Positions 1 through 6,823 of a DNA stretch of 21,681 nucleotides are shown piece after piece (position 1 is the stretch's first letter; every line of letters starts with the position of its first letter). The stretch comes from Bacteroidales bacterium UBA2714. GTDB taxonomy: Bacteria; Bacteroidota; Bacteroidia; Bacteroidales; P3. Position numbers and translations under genes: made by a program. The stretch is from positions 1 to 21,681 of the forward strand of contig DEKU01000028.1 in assembly GCA_002354035.1 (NCBI GenBank), read 5' to 3'. The notes beneath the pieces are model-generated. The model did not search any database. It saw nothing but the letters and a program-made list of their open reading frames with translations, and was not told the origin of the DNA.

Positions 1-66
1 GTTTTCGGCTTCCCTGCCTGAGCCGGAAAGCCGATATTCTCTGAATAAGGGGCATGAAGAAAGGCG

Positions 67-237
67 TGAGTCTTTCGTCGAAACTGCTTATTTCTACTAT
101 AGGTGTCTGGAAAAACCTTGAAAGTAAATAAGTATACGAAAATCCACGCCCCTTGGACGTGAACCCTCCGCTTCCCTATTCTCACTTTCTTTGAGTTTTC
201 CAGACTTCATAGTAGGAGAACAAGAGCGTCAAGCTCA
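67..237 (-). ncRNA. Candidate structured RNA (long imperfect hairpin, 6S-like shape)
   Basis: Two arms about 60 bases apart pair over more than 30 bases with small bulges: 94-125 (from CTACTAT through TCTGGAAAA to GAAAGT) and 183-215 (ACTTTCT through TTTTCCAGAC to ATAGTAG). Outside them, 67-80 (GAGTCTTTCGTCG) can pair weakly with 228-237 (GTCAAGCTCA), leaving a large internal bubble near 81-93 and 216-227. The apical region has a small TCCA/TGGA hairpin near 142-157. A closing stem, a central bubble and a long apical stem over about 170 nt resemble the overall shape of 6S RNA. A TATCTTTG box at 299-306 on the minus strand would read into it. That it is 6S or any known family is inference; no family consensus was matched base by base. 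It could equally be the leader of a gene beyond the left edge, since all three minus frames are open at positions 1-90. Confidence 0.3.
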
Positions 238-298
238 GTTATTTATGTCTTATGTTTTGTGTCGTTTACATGTCGTTGTGTGTGTTGTTTTACGAATG

Positions 299-306
299 CA
301 AAGATA
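299..306 (-). promoter_or_regulatory. Putative Bacteroidetes -7 box, minus strand
   Basis: Read on the minus strand, this is TATCTTTG, an exact match to TAnnTTTG. The expected -33 TTTG about 20 bases upstream is absent (the stretch is A-rich), so the call rests on the -7 element alone. It would start transcription near 287-292 towards the left edge, through the long hairpin at 67-237. Confidence 0.4.
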
Positions 307-521
307 CTCTTTTTTTTTGATATGGCTGTTTTTTTTGTTTCGGGGATTCTGATGTTTGCTGTTTCCGCTACTTGGCCCCACGGTTCTCCCTCGCCGTGGG
401 AGGAGCGGGCGTTGCCTGGAGGAGAGAGGCTGGGAATGGGCGATGCGGCAGAAATATGGGCGGGGGACACAATATTTTGCGCCGAACAGCGTTATGAGGT
501 AAAACATTTAAACAAAACACT

Positions 522-929
522 ATGGCTTACAAAATTAACGACATTGAAGGAATTGGCGACGTGTATGCCGCCAAGTTGAATGCCGCCGGGGTGAAGACCA
601 CGGACGACTTGTTGGAAAAATGCGCCACGCGCAACGGCCGCCGCAAGATGGCCGAGGCCACGGGCATCAGCGAGAAGCTGGTTCTGCGTTGGACCAATCA
701 TGCCGACCTGTTCCGCATCAACGGTGTGGCTGGTCAGTTTGCCGAGCTGTTAGAGGCAGCAGGTGTGGACACTATCAAGGAGTTCCGCCACCGTGTGCCG
801 GCCAACCTCTATGCCAAGATGGAAGAGGTGAACGCCGAGAAAAACCTGTGCAACCGCATCCCCTCGGTGAAGGAGATTGAGAAGATGGTGGCTCAGGCCA
901 AGGAAATGGAGCCCCGCGTGGAATATTGA
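522..929 (+). CDS. DUF4332-type helix-hairpin-helix protein
   Basis: A 135-aa soluble protein with no signal peptide or membrane segment. It has two similar modules: IEGIGDVYAAKLNAAGVKTT near residues 8-27 and INGVAGQFAELLEAAGVDTI near 66-85. Both have the helix, glycine turn, helix pattern of the HhH/SAM-like fold, and this arrangement is typical of the DUF4332 family. HhH folds commonly bind DNA non-specifically or mediate protein contacts; the role of stand-alone DUF4332 proteins is not known to me, so a DNA-related role is inference. The ATG at 522 follows an A-rich leader (AAACATTTAAACAAAACACT), as usual in this phylum. It appears monocistronic and is convergent with the symporter gene across a strong terminator. 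Confidence 0.8.
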   Translation: MAYKINDIEGIGDVYAAKLNAAGVKTTDDLLEKCATRNGRRKMAEATGISEKLVLRWTNHADLFRINGVAGQFAELLEAAGVDTIKEFRHRVPANLYAKMEEVNAEKNLCNRIPSVKEIEKMVAQAKEMEPRVEY

Positions 930-946
930 GCGAGAAGAGAACGTAG

Positions 947-999
947 ACCCAGGGCGGAAAGAGAGGCGGCAAGGCCGTTGGTCTCTTTCCGCCCTGGGT
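947..999. terminator. Bidirectional intrinsic terminator between convergent genes
   Basis: Positions 947-964 and 982-999 form a perfect 18-bp stem (ACCCAGGGCGGAAAGAGA and its complement) with a 17-base loop. A T-rich stretch (TTGTGTTTTG, then GGTTTTTATTT) follows on the plus strand. It sits between the DUF4332 gene (plus) and the symporter gene (minus), so it probably serves both, though the minus-strand side lacks a clean T-tract. Confidence 0.8.
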
Positions 1000-1015
1000 T
1001 GTGTTTTGAGGGTTT

Positions 1016-2191
1016 TTATTTGGAGCTTTCGGCGTTGCCGCGGATGTGGTCGACGATGAGAGCGATGGCGCCGTCGCCGGTGACGTTGCCGGCGGTGCCG
1101 AAGCTGTCCATGGCGATGTAGATGGCAATCATGAGGCCTTGCATGTTGGCGTCGAAGCCGAGCATGCTGCCCAGCAGGCCGAGGGCGGCCATGATGGCAC
1201 CGCCCGGCACGCCGGGAGCGGCCACCATGGTGATGCCGAGCATGAGGATGAAGCCGATGTAGGTGCCGAAGTCGGCGGGGAGGCCCATGCTGAGGCTGAT
1301 GGCGTAGGCCACGGCAGTGATTTTAAGGATGGAGCAGGGCATGTGGATGGTGGCGCAGAGGGGGACAGTGAAGCCGGCTGTCTCGGGCCGGACGCCGTTT
1401 TTGATGGCTTGCTGCAGGGTGACGGGGATGGTGGCGGCAGAAGAGGCGGTGCCGAGGGCGGTGACATAGGCGGGGAGCATGGTGGCGAGGGCGCGGAAGG
1501 GATTGCGTCGCGCCACGCCTCCGGCCACGAGGAAGAGGAAGACCAGCTCGGTGACATGCAGCAGGAAGATGAAGCCCACGATTTTGAGGAAGGCGCCGAG
1601 GACGGCTCCCACGTGGCCTTCGGCCCCCATCTGGAGGAAGATGCCGAAGATGTAGAGGGGCAGGAGGGGGATGATGACACGGGTGATGACGCTGGTGATG
1701 ATGTCGCGGAAGTCGGTGAGGAAGCCCCGCATGGTGGTGCCGGGGATGTGGGCGGTGGTGAGGCCGAGGAGGAAGGCCAGCACCAGGGCGGTGGTGACGG
1801 AGATAAAGGCGGGCATGTCGATGGTGAAGTAGGGGGTGAGGGCGTTGGACATGTCCATGCCGCTGAGTGAGGAGAGCCCGTTGCCGAGGATGTGGGGATA
1901 GGCCAGGGAGCAGGATACATAGGCAAAAGCTCCGGAGAGGACGGTGGAGCCATAGGCCAGCACGACGGTGATGAGCAGCAGGCGGCCAGCCCCTTTGCCG
2001 AGCTCGGCTATGCCGGGGGCCACGAGACCGATGATGAGCAGGGGGATGAACATGCCCAGAAAGTTGCCGAAGATGGAGTTAAAGGTGAGGAATACCCGCA
2101 CGGCCCATCCCGGCATGAAGAATGAACAGATGATGCCGAGGGCGATGGCGAGGAGTATTTTGGGCAGGATGCCGAATCGCTTGATGTTCAT
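1016..2191 (-). CDS. Dicarboxylate/amino acid:cation symporter (DAACS family)
   Basis: A 391-aa polytopic inner-membrane protein of the GltP/DctA/SstT type, which imports C4-dicarboxylates or acidic/neutral amino acids with Na+ or H+. Hallmarks: the serine-rich hairpin motif GTASSAATIPVT (247-258), VPLCATIHMPCS (276-287) in place of the usual VPLGATINMDGT-type segment, the re-entrant/TM7-8 region, and the C-terminal substrate/cation motif DSFGTAGNVTGDGA (362-375). The length is slightly short for the family (about 400-440), mainly at the N-terminus, which begins directly with the first membrane helix. The substrate cannot be read from the sequence; HMPC where most relatives have NMDG suggests a divergent specificity, closer to SstT/uncharacterised members. 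The coding strand is C-rich. A truncated near-copy of residues 177-320 lies just upstream. No clear TAnnTTTG promoter was found before the start. Confidence 0.9.
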   Translation of the reverse strand: MNIKRFGILPKILLAIALGIICSFFMPGWAVRVFLTFNSIFGNFLGMFIPLLIIGLVAPGIAELGKGAGRLLLITVVLAYGSTVLSGAFAYVSCSLAYPHILGNGLSSLSGMDMSNALTPYFTIDMPAFISVTTALVLAFLLGLTTAHIPGTTMRGFLTDFRDIITSVITRVIIPLLPLYIFGIFLQMGAEGHVGAVLGAFLKIVGFIFLLHVTELVFLFLVAGGVARRNPFRALATMLPAYVTALGTASSAATIPVTLQQAIKNGVRPETAGFTVPLCATIHMPCSILKITAVAYAISLSMGLPADFGTYIGFILMLGITMVAAPGVPGGAIMAALGLLGSMLGFDANMQGLMIAIYIAMDSFGTAGNVTGDGAIALIVDHIRGNAESSK

Positions 2192-2352
2192 GGTGGTGTT
2201 GTGTCGATTAGAGTGTGTTGTACGAAAAAATATTTTGCTTGTACGGATTGTAACGCGATGGGATGTTAATTATTGTTAGAGGACGTAAATATATCTGTTG
2301 GCGGATGGTGCCGCGACGGGGCAGGGGGCATGGGCGGGGTGTGGATGGTTGC
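2192..2352. other. Spacer between symporter start and truncated copy
   Basis: The stretch is AT-rich near the symporter start, with a direct repeat TTGTACG (about 2219-2225 and 2240-2246) flanking a self-complementary AAAATATTTT-like core. This may contain the symporter promoter, but no consensus element could be placed with confidence. No gene is seen. Confidence 0.3.
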
Positions 2353-2786
2353 TGATGCCGAGCATCATGATAAAGCCGATGTAGGTGCCGAAGTCGGCAG
2401 GGAGACCCATGCTGAGGCTGATGGCATAGGCCACGGCAGTGATTTTGAGTATGGAGCAGGGCATGTGGATGGTGGCGCAGAGGGGCACGGTGAAGCTGGC
2501 CGTCTCGGGACGGACGCCGTTTTTGATGGCATGCTGGAGGGTGACGGGGATGGTGGCGGCCGAGGAGGCGGTGCCGAGGGCTGTGACATAGGCGGGGAGC
2601 ATGGTGACGAGGGGGCGGAAGGGGTTGCGGCGCGTCACGCCGCCGGCCACGAGGAAGAGGAACACCAACTCGGTGACATGCAGCAGGAAGATGAAGCCCA
2701 CTATTTTGAGGAAGGCCCCGAGGACAGCCCCCACATGGCCTTCGGCTCCCATCTGCAGGAAGATGCCGAAGATGTAGAAGGGCAGG
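2353..2786 (-). pseudogene. Truncated duplicate of the DAACS symporter (middle third only)
   Basis: This stretch aligns without gaps to 1231-1664, residues 177-320 of the adjacent intact symporter. By hand count there are about 34 mismatches in 434 bases (about 92% identity) but only seven amino-acid changes (for example VARR to VTRR, RALAT to RPLVT, LQQA to LQHA). Both ends stop abruptly: the N-terminal 176 residues and the C-terminal 71 residues, including the DSFGTAGN binding motif, are missing, and the flanking reading frame is unrelated. The frame is still open, so decay is by truncation and not by frameshift. An inert remnant of a former tandem paralogue is the likeliest reading; a recombination product from another strain or an assembly artefact are alternatives. 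Confidence 0.85.
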
Positions 2787-2934
2787 TTGTCATTCTTAAA
2801 GCCGCGAGAATACGGCAAGGGGAATCTATGTATAACGGTGCAGTCGGCAAAAGGGGAAAGGGGTCGTGGCCTGCAAAGAGGGTTGGGGGGGGCTGATTGC
2901 ACACCAGTTGTTTTAGCGTACTTTTTGGTGGCGG

Positions 2935-2948
2935 GTAACATTTGTTAC
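2935..2948. promoter_or_regulatory. Putative HcpR operator, GTAAC-N4-GTTAC palindrome
   Basis: GTAACATTTGTTAC has perfect 5-base arms around a 4-base centre. This is the form described for HcpR sites outside the Deltaproteobacteria (GTAAC-N4-GTTAC), recalled from comparative regulon work. Its centre (2941.5) lies 30 bases before the -7 box and about 43 before the expected start site, the position of a class II Crp/Fnr activator. The presumed regulator is encoded directly downstream of hcp. Confidence 0.75.
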
Positions 2949-2970
2949 GCTCAGAGCCGAGAAGAGAGTG

Positions 2971-2978
2971 TAATTTTG
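2971..2978 (+). promoter_or_regulatory. hcp promoter -7 box
   Basis: TAATTTTG matches TAnnTTTG exactly. There is no TTTG at the right distance for a -33 element (the nearest is 26 bases upstream, inside the palindrome), as expected for a promoter that depends on an activator bound at the operator. The predicted start site is near 2983-2987. Confidence 0.65.
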
Positions 2979-3015
2979 CAGCCAAACATGATTGATGACA
3001 AATACAGTTAAAACT

Positions 3016-4686
3016 ATGGAAAATAGAATGTTCTGCTTTCAATGCCAGGAAACCGCCAACGGGGAGGGATGCCGTTTGGCCGGTGTGTGCGGCAAGAGTC
3101 CCGAGGTGGCATGCGCCCAGGACTTGTTGATTTATGTACTGAAAGGGCTGGGTGTGGTGGCCTGCCACCTGCCTTGTGCCGATGAGGGACACTACTGCCA
3201 GAATAGGCAGAGAATCCATGCGTATGTGAACGATGCCCTCTTCTCGACTATTACCAACGCCAACTTCGATGCGGAAAGCATCTATGCCCGTATTGACAAG
3301 GGTATTGACCTGTTGCAATGGTGGACTGACCGGGCGGCATCCAAAGGGGTGCAGTTGCCAGAAACGGATGTGATTGACTGGTGGCGCGGAGTGAGCGGGC
3401 GCGATAAATATGGCGCCCAAGCACAAAAGGCCGGTGTATTAACAGAGCAAAATCCAGACATCCGATCACTCAAAGAGCTGACACTGTATGGATTGAAAGG
3501 CATGGCCGCTTATCTGGAACATGCCTCCCGTCTGGGGTATGCAGACCACGATTGCAACGAGTTTATTCTCCAGACACTGGGTAAATTGGTGCTGTGTTCC
3601 GACGCAGAACAGCTCACCTCCCTTGCCCTGACTACCGGGGAATGGGGTGTGAAGGCCATGGCTCTGCTCGACAAGGCGAACACTACCGCTTATGGCAACC
3701 CGGAAATAACGGAGGTGAATATCGGAGTTGGCTCCCGCCCAGGCATATTAGTGAGTGGCCATGACCTGCACGACCTCGAACAGCTGCTGGAGCAAAGCAA
3801 GGATGCAGGGGTTGACATATACACCCACTGCGAGATGCTGCCCGCTCATTACTACCCAAAACTGAAACGGTACGGTCACCTTAAAGGCAACTACGGCAAC
3901 GCCTGGTGGCGCCAGCGGGAGGAGTTTGAGAAGTTCAACGGGCCGATACTATTCACCACCAATTGCATTGTGCCACCCTTATCGGGTGCGGACTACAGCC
4001 ATCGTGCCTTCACCACGAACAGTACGGGATTCCCCGGCTGGAAACACATTCCGGCCGATGCCGAGGGGAAGAAGGATTTTTCGGAAATTATCGCTCTGGC
4101 CAAGACCTGCGCTGCCCCTCAGGCCATTGACAATGGAACTATCGTGGGTGGATTCGCCCACGAGCAGGTATTTGCCCTTGCCGACAAGGTGGTGGAGGCT
4201 GTGAAGAGCGGAGCCATACGCAAGTTTGTGGTGATGGCCGGATGCGACGGCAGGATGAAGAGCCGCGAATACTACACGGATTTTGCCAATGCGCTGCCAG
4301 CGGATTGTGTAATACTCACAGCCGGATGCGCCAAATATAAATACAACAAACTAAAGCTGGGCGACATCGGGGGGATTCCCCGGGTGCTGGATGCAGGACA
4401 ATGCAATGACAGCTATTCGTTAGCGCTGATAGCCCTGAAACTGAAAGAGATTTTCGGGCTGGAAGATGTGAACCAGCTGCCAATTGTGTACAATATAGCC
4501 TGGTATGAGCAAAAGGCAGTCATCGTGCTGCTTGCCTTGCTCAGTTTGGGCGTGAAAAACATCCATCTGGGCCCCACACTGCCCGCTTTCCTGTCGCCTG
4601 GAGTGGCCAAAGTGTTAGTGGACAACTTTGGCATCGGCGGCATCGGCAGAGTGGAGGATGACATGAGGAACTTTGGCCTGATGTAA
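3016..4686 (+). CDS. hcp: Hybrid cluster protein (hydroxylamine/NO reductase)
   Basis: A cytoplasmic iron-sulfur protein of 556 aa from the chosen start. Members of this family carry a cubane [4Fe-4S] and a hybrid Fe-S-O cluster, and act on nitric oxide and hydroxylamine during anaerobic nitrosative stress. The N-terminal cluster ligands are C7, C10, C19 and C25, with the Cx2C-x8-C-x5-C spacing of the anaerobe-type proteins (not the enterobacterial Cx2C-x11-C-x6-C type). Hybrid-cluster segments are all present in order: VSGHDLHDL, THCEMLPAHYYP, FTTNCIVPP, MAGCDGR, TAGCAKYKYN, DAGQCNDS and WYEQKAV. The ATG at 3016 was preferred to 2995 because relatives begin a few residues before MFCFQC and because it has an AT-rich leader (ACAGTTAAAACT); starting at 2995 adds seven residues. 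No hcr reductase gene is adjacent, so the electron donor is unknown. Confidence 0.95.
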   Translation: MENRMFCFQCQETANGEGCRLAGVCGKSPEVACAQDLLIYVLKGLGVVACHLPCADEGHYCQNRQRIHAYVNDALFSTITNANFDAESIYARIDKGIDLLQWWTDRAASKGVQLPETDVIDWWRGVSGRDKYGAQAQKAGVLTEQNPDIRSLKELTLYGLKGMAAYLEHASRLGYADHDCNEFILQTLGKLVLCSDAEQLTSLALTTGEWGVKAMALLDKANTTAYGNPEITEVNIGVGSRPGILVSGHDLHDLEQLLEQSKDAGVDIYTHCEMLPAHYYPKLKRYGHLKGNYGNAWWRQREEFEKFNGPILFTTNCIVPPLSGADYSHRAFTTNSTGFPGWKHIPADAEGKKDFSEIIALAKTCAAPQAIDNGTIVGGFAHEQVFALADKVVEAVKSGAIRKFVVMAGCDGRMKSREYYTDFANALPADCVILTAGCAKYKYNKLKLGDIGGIPRVLDAGQCNDSYSLALIALKLKEIFGLEDVNQLPIVYNIAWYEQKAVIVLLALLSLGVKNIHLGPTLPAFLSPGVAKVLVDNFGIGGIGRVEDDMRNFGLM

Positions 4687-4703
4687 GGCCCACGCTGAAG
4701 GCA

Positions 4704-4736
4704 TTTGTGTCAATCCATTTTTTTTCATTATCTTTG
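4704..4736 (+). promoter_or_regulatory. hcpR promoter (TTTG-N21-TATCTTTG)
   Basis: The -33 TTTG is at 4704-4707 and the -7 TATCTTTG at 4729-4736, 21 bases apart: a full Bacteroidetes promoter just after the hcp stop. The regulator therefore has its own transcription start, although read-through from hcp is also possible because no terminator separates them. Confidence 0.75.
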
Positions 4737-4768
4737 CATCGGATTTGAGGCAACCGAATCCGATGCAA
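4734..4768. promoter_or_regulatory. Perfect 12-bp inverted repeat over the hcpR start site
   Basis: TTGCATCGGATT (4734-4745) and AATCCGATGCAA (4757-4768) are perfect complements with an 11-base spacer. The left arm overlaps the end of the -7 box and the spacer covers the expected start site. It could be an operator (for autoregulation or another repressor) or, if transcribed, a 5' leader hairpin. It does not resemble the GTAAC-N4-GTTAC site before hcp. There is no T-tract after it, so a terminator for hcp is less likely. Confidence 0.5.
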
Positions 4769-4780
4769 TCTGTTTAATGT

Positions 4781-5398
4781 ATGATGGTTGAAAGTAAATT
4801 GCTGTCGGTTCCGCTTTTCTCCTCGTGCAGTGTGGACGATGTGGCGGCTCTTCTATGTTCGCCCCACAAGCTCAAAACATACCGCCAGGACATGGTGGTA
4901 ATGCGCCAAGGCGAAGCTTGCCTGTCGCTCATGGTACTGCTTGCGGGACGGGTGGAGTCGAGCCTTATGGGTGATGAGGGCCGCGAAGTGGTGGTGGAGC
5001 AGTTTGCCGCCCCCCAATTGCTGGCACCCGCATTCCTCTTTGCTTCGGACAACGCTATTCCCGTCGAAGTGCGGGCTACTATGGATGCCGAGATATTGTT
5101 TATCAACCGTGAGGGATTTTTCACGTTTATGCAGACTCATCCCGACGTACTCAGGCAGTTTCTGGAGGTGGTGTCGGACCGCGGACGGTTTCTCAGCAGC
5201 CGGATGCGCAGTTTCGCCACCCAAAGACTGCAGGAACGGGTGCGGGAGTACCTGAGGACGCAAAGTTCTATCGGGTCGGTGACTGCTGCCGCACGGATGC
5301 TGGGCGTGGCCCGACCGTCGCTCAGCAGGGTTTTGGCCGAGATGACGGCTATAGGTCTTGTGGTGAAAACGCCCAAAGGTTATATCTTGAAAAGTTGA
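4781..5398 (+). CDS. hcpR: Crp/Fnr-family transcription regulator, HcpR-like
   Basis: A 205-aa cytoplasmic regulator. Residues about 10-120 form the cNMP-binding-like sensor barrel (SVPLFSSCSVDDVAALL at the start; DMVVMRQGEACLSLMVLLAG in the core), about 120-155 the dimer helix, and 165-203 a winged helix-turn-helix whose recognition region is VTAAARMLGVARPSLSRVLA, ending in a wing GLVVKTPKGYIL. The conserved cAMP-contacting residues of CRP (RS pair, RE) are not seen. HcpR proteins respond to nitric oxide, with heme implicated in some relatives, and control hcp. The assignment rests on the family, the adjacent hcp and the palindrome before hcp. The ATG at 4781 starts right after an AT-rich leader. 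A U32-family gene follows 33 bases downstream with no visible promoter, so the two may be co-transcribed. Confidence 0.85.
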   Translation: MMVESKLLSVPLFSSCSVDDVAALLCSPHKLKTYRQDMVVMRQGEACLSLMVLLAGRVESSLMGDEGREVVVEQFAAPQLLAPAFLFASDNAIPVEVRATMDAEILFINREGFFTFMQTHPDVLRQFLEVVSDRGRFLSSRMRSFATQRLQERVREYLRTQSSIGSVTAAARMLGVARPSLSRVLAEMTAIGLVVKTPKGYILKS

Positions 5399-5431
5399 AG
5401 ACAGACAGACAACGGGTATTCCCCGACAATT

Positions 5432-6739
5432 ATGGAAAAGCAAATAACTATGGACACTACTAATCAAATGGACCCCGCTATGGGTCGCCAGCCTGTGGAA
5501 ATCATGGCCCCGGTGGGGAGTTATGAGAGTTTGAGCGCCGCCATTCAGGCTGGCGCGGATGCGGTGTATTTCGGCGTGGGGAATTTGAATATGCGGTCGC
5601 GCTCGGCGGCCAACTTCACGGTGGAGGATTTGGAACGCATAGTCCAGACGGCTCGGCAGCACGGTGTGCGCACCTACTTGACGGTGAACACCATCATTTA
5701 TAACCACGAGATAGAGGAGATGCACCAGCTGGTGCAGGCCGCTCAGGCGGCGGGCATCACGGCCATCATTGCCAGCGATATGGCCGTCATCACGTATGCC
5801 CACAGCATCGGGGTGGAGGTGCATATCTCCACGCAGTGCAATATCTCCAATGTCGAGGCGGTGCGTTTCTTTGCCCAGTGGGCCGACGTGGTGGTGACAG
5901 CACGCGAGCTGCCACTGAGGCAGGTGGCTGAAATCACGCAATATATCCTCGACAACGACATCCGCGGGCCGAAAGGAGAACTGGTGCAGGTGGAAGTGTT
6001 TGCCCATGGGGCGTTGTGCATGAGTGTGAGCGGCAAGTGCTACCTGTCGCTCGACGAGTATAACTACAGTGCCAACCGGGGTGCCTGCCTCCAGCTGTGC
6101 CGTCGCGAGTATCTGGTCAAGGACTTGGAGAGCGACACGGAGCTGGTGGTGAGCGGCAAGTATATCATGTCGCCGAAAGACCTCTGCACCATTGGGTTTA
6201 TCGACAAGATTCTCCACGCCGGGGTGAGGGTGCTGAAAATTGAGGGGCGCGGCCGGAGCGCGGACTATGTGAAGACCGTGGTGGAATGCTACAAAGAGGC
6301 GGTGCAGGCTGTGGCCGACGGCACCTATACGCAGGAGCGGATAGCCGCGTGGACGGAAAGACTGCGCACGGTGTTCAACCGGGGCTTCTGGGATGGTTAC
6401 TATCTGGGCCGCAAGATGGGGGAATGGAGCGAGCGTTATGGGTCGCAGGCCACGGAGAACAAGGTGTATCTGGGCAAGGTGACCAACTATTATAACCGTC
6501 CGCAGGTGGCGGAGATGAAAATTGAGACCGCCGAGCATCTGCGTGTGGGCGAGGACTTGATGGTGATGGGGCAGACCACGGGCGTTTACCGTGCCACGGT
6601 GGAGGAGCTGCGCCTGGGCGACACGGCACAGCCGGTGCCCGAAGTGGGGCAGGGCGATGTGTTCAGCGTGAAGACCTCCGAACCACTGCACCGGGGCGAC
6701 AAGCTTTACCGTGTGGACAGGGTGGTGGACGAGTTCTGA
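5432..6739 (+). CDS. Peptidase U32 family protein (TrhP/RlhA/UbiU superfamily)
   Basis: A 435-aa cytoplasmic protein. The U32 signature is complete: EVFAHGALCMSVSGKCYLS at 188-206. The N-terminal TIM-barrel-like half starts at VEIMAPVGSYESL (22-34), and a C-terminal beta-barrel segment begins near 345. Although named peptidases, characterised bacterial members hydroxylate RNA (RlhA on 23S rRNA, TrhP on tRNA wobble uridine) or ubiquinone precursors (UbiU/V), and bind [4Fe-4S] through conserved cysteines. C196, C203, C219 or C223, and C252 are in matching places here. By its length and C-terminal domain it is closest to the TrhP (YegQ) type; prephenate-dependent tRNA hydroxylation is plausible but inferred. 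The first 20 residues are poorly conserved, and ATGs at 5450 or 5468 are alternatives. It lies 33 bases after hcpR. Confidence 0.85.
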   Translation: MEKQITMDTTNQMDPAMGRQPVEIMAPVGSYESLSAAIQAGADAVYFGVGNLNMRSRSAANFTVEDLERIVQTARQHGVRTYLTVNTIIYNHEIEEMHQLVQAAQAAGITAIIASDMAVITYAHSIGVEVHISTQCNISNVEAVRFFAQWADVVVTARELPLRQVAEITQYILDNDIRGPKGELVQVEVFAHGALCMSVSGKCYLSLDEYNYSANRGACLQLCRREYLVKDLESDTELVVSGKYIMSPKDLCTIGFIDKILHAGVRVLKIEGRGRSADYVKTVVECYKEAVQAVADGTYTQERIAAWTERLRTVFNRGFWDGYYLGRKMGEWSERYGSQATENKVYLGKVTNYYNRPQVAEMKIETAEHLRVGEDLMVMGQTTGVYRATVEELRLGDTAQPVPEVGQGDVFSVKTSEPLHRGDKLYRVDRVVDEF

Positions 6740-6772
6740 TTGTGGGACGGAGAAAACCTGCTGGGTCAATTG

Positions 6773-6803
6773 TTTGCTGATTGAAAAAAAAGTTGTATCT
6801 TTG
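6773..6803 (+). promoter_or_regulatory. Canonical Bacteroidetes promoter (TTTG-N19-TATCTTTG)
   Basis: TTTG at 6773-6776 and TATCTTTG at 6796-6803 are separated by 19 bases, the best full promoter match in the window. The start site is expected near 6808-6812, giving a leader of only about 12-16 bases before the ATG at 6824. It probably drives the run of plus-strand genes to 10472, since no other promoter or terminator was found in the short gaps between them. Confidence 0.8.
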
Positions 6804-6823
6804 CAAAAAGAAAATATCGTTGG

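Larger units (their letters stand above)
1..521. other. Gene-free left-edge region
   Basis: No convincing gene lies here. Contents are the long imperfect hairpin (67-237), the minus-strand -7 box (299-306), a 7-bp stem CCCACGG/CCGTGGG at 377-383 and 394-400 that competes with CTCCC/GGGAG at 386-390 and 398-402, and a CGGCTT/AAGCCG stem near positions 5-32. Short open frames in this stretch have no recognisable family. A near-match to a plus-strand -7 element (ATATTTTG, 472-479) might serve the next gene. Confidence 0.5.

Noticed and set aside
259..579. 106-codon plus-strand frame before the DUF4332 gene
   Set aside because: Overlaps the DUF4332 start in another frame, begins in a T-rich promoter-like stretch, and its translation has no recognisable domain.
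1046..1870. Plus-strand acidic, Gly/His-rich frame inside the symporter gene, echoed at 2273-2896
   Set aside because: The echo arises only because the symporter fragment is duplicated. The opposite strand has clear DAACS motifs, and the repeat-like composition is a shadow.
4736..4766. Inverted repeat after hcp as an intrinsic terminator
   Set aside because: No T-tract follows, and the left arm overlaps an exact -7 promoter box for the next gene.
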